A stretch of 64,000 nt of DNA, from NCBI GenBank assembly GCA_020637435.1, contig JACJVW010000002.1, forward strand, positions 1-64,000, given 5' to 3'. Made by a program: the position numbers and the translations under genes. Below, piece after piece: positions 1-7,032 of this stretch. This DNA comes from Candidatus Woesearchaeota archaeon (GTDB lineage: Archaea > Nanobdellota > Nanobdellia > Woesearchaeales > JACJVW01). Under the pieces are notes generated by a model, which searched no databases, was not told where the DNA came from, and saw only the letters and a program-made list of their open reading frames with translations. Positions within the stretch are counted from its first letter, which is position 1. Each line of letters opens with the position of its first letter.

Positions 1-1
1 C

Positions 2-280
2 GAAGATCTATTTACGCAGTTGATACTAGGGCTGCAGACATCGGCTTTCATGCTGCTCGGTAAAGTAGCGAACCCTGCGAACGGTGACATATATCGAAAC
101 CTCGAGGAAGCGCGCCGCACCATAGACATATTGATGATGCTTGAGTTCAAGACCAGGGGAAACCTTTCAGAGGCCGAATCCAAGACGCTGGCAAGCATAG
201 TACAGCAGCTTCAGATCAATTATATAGAAGAAGTCAAGAAAGACCAGGGTCAAGAAATTCCCCAAGACAAACCAAATTAG
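2..280 (+). CDS. DUF1844 family protein (5' end outside window)
   Basis: The reading frame is open from the left edge, and no start codon lies between base 2 and the TTG at 20, so the true start is probably outside the window. The visible part has the DUF1844 pattern: LFTQLILGLQTSAFMLLGKV, then a region around NLEEARRTIDILMMLE, then KTRGNLSEAESKTL. The family is small, helical and of unknown function, and better known from bacteria. The TAG stop overlaps the 3' end of the convergent gene by four bases. The family call rests on pattern recall; function is unknown. Confidence 0.7.
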   Translation, partial: EDLFTQLILGLQTSAFMLLGKVANPANGDIYRNLEEARRTIDILMMLEFKTRGNLSEAESKTLASIVQQLQINYIEEVKKDQGQEIPQDKPN

Positions 281-885
281 ATATCTTTAAGGATATCTTC
301 CATCTTTTTTTCGATAGCGGCTATCTTATCATCAATTTTTTCTAGATCTCGTTCCAAAGCAGACACATTATGGCCGAATTCTTCCGAAGATACCTCCTCA
401 CCCGCTGAAAACACTTCTCGTTGAGCCTCGACCAGTCTCTTATGCGCACTGATGTCAGCCATGACAGGACCCATAGTAATAAGGGGTTGTCCCTCGTCTT
501 CAAGGATGTTTTTCTCCCCGACCATTGGAGGTGCCGGTTCTTCTTTTACTTCAGGCTCAATTTCTTCCTGCTCAGAACTTAATGCGGGCTCTCTCTGACT
601 CTCTTGAATACTTTCTTCTAGCGCGAAAGGTTGCAATTCATCCTGTCGTTGCTCTGGTGACTCTACTTCCACAAAGTTGACATCGACATGTTCCTCTTCA
701 ACATCCTCGGAATATGATCCAATATCAGATTCTGTAGGCTTTATCTCTTCAGAAATAGGGGCTACGGTCTGCGGTTCTTCTACTGCATCGAATGAAGGAA
801 TCTCCAAATCAGAGAAGTCATCCATCTTTTCATCAGAGTCATACATGCTCTTGATGTCATTTAGAATCTTCTTAGGTTCGTCCAC
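277..885 (-). CDS. Acidic low-complexity protein with C-terminal coiled coil
   Basis: This 202-aa protein is unrecognised. The first 130 residues are very rich in Glu, Asp, Ser and Pro and look disordered. The last 35 residues (ALERDLEKIDDKIAAIEKK onward) form a short coiled coil. The start is GTG, with an AAAGGGGT purine run 8 bases upstream; a TATA-like ATTTAAATA lies near 922-934, giving a leader of about 20 bases. An acidic tail plus coiled coil suggests a scaffold or adaptor, but that is a guess. No signal peptide or membrane segment is seen. Confidence 0.6.
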   Translation of the reverse strand: MDEPKKILNDIKSMYDSDEKMDDFSDLEIPSFDAVEEPQTVAPISEEIKPTESDIGSYSEDVEEEHVDVNFVEVESPEQRQDELQPFALEESIQESQREPALSSEQEEIEPEVKEEPAPPMVGEKNILEDEGQPLITMGPVMADISAHKRLVEAQREVFSAGEEVSSEEFGHNVSALERDLEKIDDKIAAIEKKMEDILKDI

Positions 886-986
886 GGCAATACCCCTTTT
901 TAAGACGTAATGCAGTTTAGAGGTATTTAAATGTTTTCCTGGAGTTGTGTAAATATATTAGAAAACAGATCTGTTCAAACAAATCT

Positions 987-1136
987 TTAACCAAAAATAT
1001 CGTCCATTTCATACTTGTTGAGTTTGGTCTTATTAAGCAGGCTCATCACTGATTTTCTTTTCCTGCCGCTAACTTCATCAAGCATGTACTCTTCCTGGTC
1101 TTCGTCCATATCTTCAGCCCAAAGGTCGTCGCTCAT
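987..1136 (-). CDS. Small acidic protein, 49 codons
   Basis: A short frame from ATG at 1136 to TAA at 987 encodes 49 residues: an acidic start (MSDDLWAEDMDEDQEEYMLD), a basic middle (GRKRKS), then LLNKTKLNKYEMDDIFG. A strong TATA-like box (CTTTATAAATAAT, 1165-1178) lies about 30 bases upstream of the ATG, as expected for a leaderless archaeal mRNA, and no other gene explains that box. I do not recognise the protein. The charge segregation suggests a peptide that binds protein or nucleic acid. Confidence 0.5.
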   Translation of the reverse strand: MSDDLWAEDMDEDQEEYMLDEVSGRKRKSVMSLLNKTKLNKYEMDDIFG

Positions 1137-1164
1137 GGTATCACTGAAGAGGGGTCAATCCCAA

Positions 1165-1178
1165 ATTATTTATAAAGC
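1165..1178 (-). promoter_or_regulatory. TATA box for the 49-codon gene
   Basis: On the minus strand the sequence reads CTTTATAAATAAT, about 30 bases before the ATG at 1136. It is the only evident element in this intergenic stretch and supports the small frame being expressed. Confidence 0.5.
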
Positions 1179-1203
1179 TTTCGTACTAATCACTACTAGT
1201 TAG

Positions 1204-1788
1204 TCACAAAAATATAAGCAAGGTCATGAAGAAACCAGCCGCTATAGGGATAGTGAGATTATCATCGATCTTGATATCTTTGTATTTGATATCGATACCT
1301 TCCAGGAGCATAGCGAACAATGAAGCGATGAGTGCTGCGCTCAATCCGACAAAGAAGGACGCTACGATGGTAGCAGCGAATGCCCCTGCGATGATCCCTT
1401 CCAGAAACTTCCTGCTGTTGTATGGGTACTTAAGGTATCCGTACGGACCGACAAGGCGGGATACGCTGTCTCCAAAGGCAAGGATAAGGATGGATGCTAT
1501 GGCTATATCCTTCGTATATAGCGCCGCGGCTATTCCTGACCCTAAAAGATAGAAGAACAAGCCTTGCGCAGGCATATTCGCCATCTCACTTGGACGCTGC
1601 AGATGGTCAAAAAAGAACTGCAGAGGTACCTTCTTGCCATGCTTAAGCCTTTGGCTGAGGAATAATGCGACTAAAGAGAAAAGAAGGATGATCCACGCAT
1701 TTATGATTCCATGGAACAATAGGATAGCCAGTAGAAGACCTAGCACAACATGAACGATCTGTCTTCTGACTTCAAGCGCCGTAATCAT
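1204..1788 (-). CDS. Dolichol/phytol kinase-like integral membrane protein
   Basis: The 194-aa protein is almost wholly hydrophobic, with about six membrane segments. It carries landmarks of the CTP-dependent polyprenol/phytol kinase and cytidylyltransferase superfamily: FGDSVSRLVG near residue 105, KFLEGIIAGAFAA near 127, and IDDNLTIPIAAG near the C-terminus. Members phosphorylate lipid alcohols such as dolichol, phytol or archaeal geranylgeraniol derivatives. The start codon overlaps the enolase stop (ATGA), so translation is probably coupled. A role in lipid-carrier or ether-lipid metabolism is inferred; the substrate cannot be told. Confidence 0.65.
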   Translation of the reverse strand: MITALEVRRQIVHVVLGLLLAILLFHGIINAWIILLFSLVALFLSQRLKHGKKVPLQFFFDHLQRPSEMANMPAQGLFFYLLGSGIAAALYTKDIAIASILILAFGDSVSRLVGPYGYLKYPYNSRKFLEGIIAGAFAATIVASFFVGLSAALIASLFAMLLEGIDIKYKDIKIDDNLTIPIAAGFFMTLLIFL

Positions 1789-3053
1789 GGAAACCTAAAT
1801 GCCTCTCCTGCATACCTGCCCTGCTCACCGAGCTCTTCTTCGATACGTAAAAGCTGATTATATTTGCTGATTCGTTCGCTTCGGGAGAGTGCTCCGGATT
1901 TAATCTGCCCTGCCTTGATACCGACAGCCAAATCTGCGATGAACGTGTCCTCTGTATCTCCGCTTCGATGACTTACCATGATTCCCCATTGTTTTTCTTT
2001 GGCGAATCTAGCCGCGTCAAGCGCTTCAGTGATACTACCGATTTGATTCACCTTGAGTAGCAATGCATTGCACGCTTGCTGCTCGTCTGCCATCTTCATT
2101 CGTTGAACATTAGTTACAAGAAGGTCATCTCCCACTATCTGTACCCCTGAATCTGCTGTTAATGCAGCATAAGAATCAAAGTCATCCTGTTCAAATGGAT
2201 CTTCTATACTAGCGATGGGAAACTGTTCAATCAATTGTTTATACTTTGTGCCAAGTTCTTCTCCACTGATTTTCTGGTCATCCACGAAATAAAGACCTTC
2301 TTCATAGAATTCACTTGCTGCCGCGTCAAGACCAAGCTTTATCTGACCCTTATACCCCGCCTTGTTTACAGCCTCATTAAGGACATCCAGCGGCTCTTTC
2401 ACAAAGGTAAGGGGAGGTGCAAATCCACCCTCGTCACCTACATTGATAGCATCCTTGCCATATCTTTCCTTAATAAGCTCCTTTAATGTCTGATACACCT
2501 CAGCGCCCATACGAAGAGCTTCATGAAAATTCTTGGCCCCTACTGGAAGCATCATATATTCCTGAAATGACAAACCATTTCCGGCATGCTTACCTCCGTT
2601 TATAACATTAAACGATGGCACAGGCAACACATAATCTTCATTGCCAAACAGGCCCCCAATGTACCTGTACAAAGGTAGACCCGTAGAAGCTGCTCCTGCT
2701 TTGCATACGCTCATGCTGACAGCCAGGATTGCATTCGCTCCAAGTTTTCCCTTATTTGGCGTGCCGTCAAGTTCATTCATCAGCTTATCCAATTCCTGCT
2801 GGGCTGTGCATTCCTTACCAACAAGCAGCGGTGCAATATCCTCATTAACATGCCGTACCGCTTCAAGAACACCTTTGCCGCCAAATCGATCTCCACCGTC
2901 ACGAAGCTCTACAGCCTCATGGATACCCGTTGAAGCCCCACTAGGCACAATGGAACGAAACACACCATGTTCAGTATGCACTTCTGCTTCAACCGTTGGA
3001 TTTCCTCGTGAGTCCAAAACCTCACGTGCATGAATTTTCTGTATGATTGCCAT
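1785..3053 (-). CDS. eno: Enolase (phosphopyruvate hydratase)
   Basis: Enolase interconverts 2-phosphoglycerate and phosphoenolpyruvate in glycolysis and gluconeogenesis. At 422 aa it has the normal length. The N-terminal signature AREVLDSRGNPTVEAEV is present, as are the metal-binding region SIEDPFEQDD, the catalytic-loop region GDDLLVTN and the signature LLLKVNQIGSITEAL. SHRSGDTEDTFIADLAVG is also intact. The start ATG follows GGGTGAAAA, which overlaps the TGA stop of the upstream PAC2 gene, so the two are coupled. Confidence 0.97.
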   Translation of the reverse strand: MAIIQKIHAREVLDSRGNPTVEAEVHTEHGVFRSIVPSGASTGIHEAVELRDGGDRFGGKGVLEAVRHVNEDIAPLLVGKECTAQQELDKLMNELDGTPNKGKLGANAILAVSMSVCKAGAASTGLPLYRYIGGLFGNEDYVLPVPSFNVINGGKHAGNGLSFQEYMMLPVGAKNFHEALRMGAEVYQTLKELIKERYGKDAINVGDEGGFAPPLTFVKEPLDVLNEAVNKAGYKGQIKLGLDAAASEFYEEGLYFVDDQKISGEELGTKYKQLIEQFPIASIEDPFEQDDFDSYAALTADSGVQIVGDDLLVTNVQRMKMADEQQACNALLLKVNQIGSITEALDAARFAKEKQWGIMVSHRSGDTEDTFIADLAVGIKAGQIKSGALSRSERISKYNQLLRIEEELGEQGRYAGEAFRFP

Positions 3054-3057
3054 TTTT

Positions 3058-3846
3058 TCACCCTATGTAACTAACTTTATCCTTTTTGGTTTTCTCTTTT
3101 TTATCAGAAAGTTCTAGAAGCATATCTTGTTGTTTTCCAAGCTCCTCTTCGTATCTTTCTATCTCTTTGTCCATCTTATCCATCTTTAGCTGCATCTTGC
3201 ACCTCTTCTGGATGATGAGAAGTATATCCTTTGCTCCCCTATAGCCTATGAACAGGGGATGCCCACAAGTCTCGACCAGGAGGGATACGGACTTAGCATT
3301 GATGATATCTGCCATGCCTGTAAGTAGTCCGGTGACACCCATTATAGGACCGACGACGCCGTATATCTTGTCATTCACCTTGCCAAATTTCTTGTATTTA
3401 TTGATAAGATCTCGATCATTACCCGTGATATAGACATCCGGATTCTCAGGGATATCAGGCAGATCGATCCCTCCGGTCGTGATGATCTCTTTCGTGTTGA
3501 ACTGCTTGACTGTCCTGAGGATTAGCTCAGTAAACGTATAACTGGAATGTTCATCATTAGGCTGCGCATCCCCTGTCAGGATAAGCAAGTCCTGCTTGAC
3601 ATGCTTTCCAGTCACATAATATAGTGAAAGTCTGGGTAGATCTACCAAGTGCTGCTCATTCACATACACACTATTAGGAAGGTGATAGCTATGATAGGTC
3701 AACAGCTCCTTCGCCTTGAGTTCTGTGATAAGATAATCGGCAGCAAGTTTACCTACATTTCCAATGCCCGGCAGTCCCTCTATCAGGATAGGCTTGTTCA
3801 GTTTAGGCATCCTACTCTTATGCTGCGTTATCTTCCACTCTTCCAT
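3058..3846 (-). CDS. PAC2-family proteasome-assembly-chaperone-like protein
   Basis: This 262-aa protein belongs to the PAC2 superfamily, related to eukaryotic proteasome assembly chaperones; archaeal members are mostly uncharacterised ATP-grasp neighbours. The hallmark is PILIEGLPGIGNVGKLAADYL near the N-terminus, with GVTGLLTGMADI in the middle and a charged coiled-coil tail of about 45 residues. I prefer the ATG at 3846 (MEEWKITQ) over the earlier ATG at 3867, because a TATA-like ATTTTTAAGG at 3870-3879 lies 25-30 bases upstream. First gene of an operon with enolase. A hairpin-repeat array begins 8 bases beyond the promoter. Confidence 0.8.
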   Translation of the reverse strand: MEEWKITQHKSRMPKLNKPILIEGLPGIGNVGKLAADYLITELKAKELLTYHSYHLPNSVYVNEQHLVDLPRLSLYYVTGKHVKQDLLILTGDAQPNDEHSSYTFTELILRTVKQFNTKEIITTGGIDLPDIPENPDVYITGNDRDLINKYKKFGKVNDKIYGVVGPIMGVTGLLTGMADIINAKSVSLLVETCGHPLFIGYRGAKDILLIIQKRCKMQLKMDKMDKEIERYEEELGKQQDMLLELSDKKEKTKKDKVSYIG

Positions 3847-3886
3847 AACATCATATCCGAACATCATTCCTTAAAAATCTTGTGGC

Positions 3887-4250
3887 CTTTATGTCCTCTC
3901 GATGTACAATACAAAGTTTTTATCAAAGATGCCCAGCAAGTCTCATTCAGCAAAATCGCCAAATATCCCACACATCTTTGATAAAAAGGAGCATCGAGGG
4001 GACATAAAGCAATGCAATCACCACGTATACCAAAATACAAAGTTTTTATCAAAGATGCCCAGCAAGTCTCATTCAGCAAAACCGCCAAATATTTCATACA
4101 TCTTTGATAAAAATGAGCATCGAGGGGACATAAAGCAATACAATCACCACGTATTCCACAATACAAAGTTATTATCAAAGATGCCCAGCAAGTCTCATTC
4201 AGCAAAATCGCCAAATATCCCACACATCTTTGATAAAAAGGAGAATCGAT
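3887..4250. repeat. Array A: 126-bp tandem hairpin repeats, about 2.9 copies
   Basis: Units begin near 3908, 4034 and 4160, exactly 126 bases apart, and are highly similar. In unit 1, TTTTTATCAAAGATG (3917-3931) pairs perfectly with CATCTTTGATAAAAA (3973-3987) across a 41-base loop. Outside that, 3887-3904 pairs with 3992-4009 (17 of 18 plus one G-U). Between the two stems lie 12 bases on the left (3905-3916) and GGAG on the right. The outer left arm exists only once; the third unit degenerates after 4239. The array fills the gap between the promoters of the PAC2 operon and tldD. Frames across it stay open only because 126 is divisible by three. Confidence 0.93.
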
Positions 4251-4334
4251 AGCGAATAAAGTACAACGGCATCAATGCATTCTTACCCGTCTTTATGCTT
4301 CCGCATCGATACCCCAATTATCAGTCTTAAACAA

Positions 4335-4347
4335 GCTTTAAATAAAG
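4335..4347 (+). promoter_or_regulatory. TATA box of tldD-tldE
   Basis: CTTTAAATAAAGG is centred about 26 bases before the ATG at 4367, so the transcript is probably leaderless. It is the only clear promoter element between repeat array A and tldD. Confidence 0.6.
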
Positions 4348-4366
4348 GAACCCTCGTCTTCATCTT

Positions 4367-5713
4367 ATGATAAAAGACATCCTATTCAATCAACTCAATT
4401 TTGATATCCCCAAGTACATCGACGCTAATGTCTTCTCTGAAAAGCAGGTCAGAGTGGAACTAGACAAAGAAAACGTCTCTGTTTCCAAAGACACAGATTC
4501 AGGACTCAAATTCCGACTCTGGGACGGAGACAAATTCATCGAAGAAGCAACCTCCGACCTTCAGGAAGTTCAGAAGATTTTCGATAATCTTAGCGCTCAG
4601 AAAGTGACTGGCACTCATGAGCTCAAGGTTGACACACAAGTGCACGAGCAGGACTACACTCCAGAGGCATACACGCCTATAAGTGACATCCCTGCACTTA
4701 CACAGGAGCTTAAGACACTAAGAGCGAAGATACTTTCTTACAATGAAGATATTGTAAATGTCCGTATCGTGGTTCGAAATTCCGATGAAGAGCATATATT
4801 CAGGAATAAGTACAAGAAGCTTGAGCAGCATATCCCCATCACCGTCGGTGTGCTAGTCGCGTATATCCGAACATCTGAGGGGGCTACAAAAGAGGTCTTC
4901 AAATCATTCTGTTCTCCAGGGATGAGCATTCTTGAAAAGATGAAGTCAGGCCTCGACGAATTCTTCATCCGCATCGAACAGATGAAGACTGCCAAGAAAC
5001 TGCCTGGCGGCAAGTATAAAGTGGTACTTTCACCCAAGATTACAGGACTGCTCGCGCATGAGAGCTTCGGCCATGGTATGGAGGCAGACACTCTGCTTAA
5101 AGGAAGGGCACTTGCAAGCAACTATCAGGGCAAGCAGATAGGGCCGTCATTCGTGAGTATCGTTGACAACCCCGATCTTCCCGGACGCCATGGAGCCTTG
5201 CACTTTGACAATGATGGCAATGTGGCCAAGAAAACCTATCTCGTGAAGAACGGAGTCATCGACACACCCATCGCAGACTTGTACTCAAAAAGCATGCTTG
5301 AGCTTGAACAGTCCTGCAACGGAAGATTCGAAAGCTTCGACCATAAGAATTACACTCGTATGACGAACACTTTTTTCGAAGAAGGCGAAACTCCAGAAGA
5401 GAACCTCATCGCGTCTGTTTCAGATGGAATCTATATCATCTCTTCCAGCGGCGGTATGGAAGACCCAAAAAGTTGGGGAGTTCAGATACAGGGATGCTTC
5501 GGTCAACGCATCAAGGACGGCAAACTCATTGATGAGTTTTACGATGGATTTGCGATAACCGGTTTCTTACCAGACATCATAGGTCAGATCTTTGGAGTCG
5601 GCAACAATCTGGAGATTGAGGACATCGGGTTCTGTGGCAAAGGTCACAAAGAATGGGTACGCGTCTCAAGCGGCGGTCCCTCTCTTGGTATAGGAGAGGT
5701 GGTGCTCGGATGA
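4367..5713 (+). CDS. tldD: TldD, metalloprotease subunit
   Basis: TldD and TldE form a heteromeric zinc protease that, in characterised cases, cleaves unfolded peptides. TldD carries the metal site. Here the HExxxH motif is seen as HESFGH at residues 231-236 and the protein has the usual length (448 aa). The C-terminal part contains SSSGGMEDPKSWGVQIQ and a conserved Cys-rich end (GFCGKGHKEW). The ATG at 4367 fits the TATA spacing. The stop overlaps the tldE start (ATGA), indicating coupled synthesis of the partners. The in vivo substrate is unknown. Confidence 0.93.
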   Translation: MIKDILFNQLNFDIPKYIDANVFSEKQVRVELDKENVSVSKDTDSGLKFRLWDGDKFIEEATSDLQEVQKIFDNLSAQKVTGTHELKVDTQVHEQDYTPEAYTPISDIPALTQELKTLRAKILSYNEDIVNVRIVVRNSDEEHIFRNKYKKLEQHIPITVGVLVAYIRTSEGATKEVFKSFCSPGMSILEKMKSGLDEFFIRIEQMKTAKKLPGGKYKVVLSPKITGLLAHESFGHGMEADTLLKGRALASNYQGKQIGPSFVSIVDNPDLPGRHGALHFDNDGNVAKKTYLVKNGVIDTPIADLYSKSMLELEQSCNGRFESFDHKNYTRMTNTFFEEGETPEENLIASVSDGIYIISSSGGMEDPKSWGVQIQGCFGQRIKDGKLIDEFYDGFAITGFLPDIIGQIFGVGNNLEIEDIGFCGKGHKEWVRVSSGGPSLGIGEVVLG

Positions 5714-7032
5714 GAAAAGTCTTCCAAGATGCGAAAGCCAATGGATATATCAAAGCATTCACGCTCAACATAACGCATGAGGAACGAAGAAATCTGTACT
5801 TTGAACGTGATCTCAAACCTGAATCAATCCTTCATGCAAAAAACAAGAAAATTAATGCTACCATCTTTAAGGACACGGAATCTGGTTTGGGGGAATACAG
5901 TTTTTCACTTCGTCCTGATGCAACCGAAGAAGATATTAAGCAGGAACTTAAAAGTGCGATAGACCTTATCTCCACTTCAGTCAGCAAACCGTATAATCTG
6001 CCGGATGATAAAAATACAGATGACAGTGACATCGATTACAACCTATTCTCCAACGCATATCTAATCGAAGACATTAAGAGCGGTAATGTAGATGATCTTG
6101 TCACAACGCAGACAGGTGTGCTAAGAGAGATGCTGCACGGCAAGCCTATCATATGCAATGCGCTTGAATTTTTCTCAAAATCAGTTACAATAACGCTTCA
6201 AACATCCTACTGCAAAGACAAGACATACATCACCACTTCATGCTACATGGAGTTTGTTCTCACCTGGCAAAGTGAGCAGGGCGAGACAGAGCATATAGTC
6301 TATGAGAAGATCGATAAACCGGAAACATTCGACTTTAAGGCGTGCTTTCGCGAAGCGATCCTCTCTGTTGAAGACACCAATAGAGCGGCAAAAGCTGTAG
6401 ACTATGACGGGCCAGTATTGCTTTGCGGAGCTGCAAATTACAATTTCTGGAAGCCTGACCTTACGATGAATGCGGTCATCGCTCATTGCAGCGCCCGACT
6501 ATCCTACTTAGGTGTGTCTTCATACAAGATAGGAGAACCAGCTGTACATTCAGAGAATGACCGGCTCACCATCTTTACCAATCCTCTCCTTCCTGAGAAT
6601 AGCAGCTCTGGTCCGTTCGATCAGCAGGGTGTCACATCACGGCGTATCTGTCTGCTTGAAGAATCAAGATGCGCTGCCTTTTTCGCTTCAAAGCAGTATG
6701 CCGAATATCTGAACACTGAAGCAACAGGCGGGTTTGGCGTCATCGAGATCCTTCCGGGTACTGCACCCATTACCAGACCAGAACGCCACATTGAGATAGT
6801 CTCTTTCGCGTCCTTCGTCCCAGACCAGGTGAGCGGAGATTTCTCTGCCGAGATACGACTAGGATACATTGTTGAAGGCAAAAATCGAAAACCGTTCAAA
6901 GGCGGTCTTTTTTCAGGCAACATCTTTGAGCTCGCAAAGCATTTGCACCTCAATGATAAAGTGATAGAGAAACCGGGCTATATGGGGCCGGATATGGTTC
7001 TTTTCGATAATGGAAATATCGTGGGCCTCTAG
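5710..7032 (+). CDS. tldE: TldE/PmbA, partner subunit of TldD
   Basis: This 440-aa protein is the non-metal partner of TldD. It has the PmbA-like two-domain layout: an N-terminal half with ESGLGEYSFSLRPDA and a C-terminal half with the FASFVPDQVSGDFSAEIRLG region and YMGPDMVLFDNGNIVGL at the end. The HExxxH motif is absent, as expected. I chose the ATG at 5710 because it overlaps the tldD TGA; a longer in-frame start at 5653 would run deep into tldD. It ends with a four-base convergent overlap with polB. Confidence 0.88.
   Translation: MRKVFQDAKANGYIKAFTLNITHEERRNLYFERDLKPESILHAKNKKINATIFKDTESGLGEYSFSLRPDATEEDIKQELKSAIDLISTSVSKPYNLPDDKNTDDSDIDYNLFSNAYLIEDIKSGNVDDLVTTQTGVLREMLHGKPIICNALEFFSKSVTITLQTSYCKDKTYITTSCYMEFVLTWQSEQGETEHIVYEKIDKPETFDFKACFREAILSVEDTNRAAKAVDYDGPVLLCGAANYNFWKPDLTMNAVIAHCSARLSYLGVSSYKIGEPAVHSENDRLTIFTNPLLPENSSSGPFDQQGVTSRRICLLEESRCAAFFASKQYAEYLNTEATGGFGVIEILPGTAPITRPERHIEIVSFASFVPDQVSGDFSAEIRLGYIVEGKNRKPFKGGLFSGNIFELAKHLHLNDKVIEKPGYMGPDMVLFDNGNIVGL

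Noticed and set aside
3887..4250. CRISPR array
   Set aside because: Units are near-identical over the full 126 bases with no variable spacers, and there are no cas genes.
3864..4252. Open frames on both strands across array A encoding a 42-residue repeat
   Set aside because: The frames exist because 126 is a multiple of three. Copy differences change residues freely, the products are Cys/Trp-rich or basic without fold features, and the inverted-repeat structure explains the conservation better.
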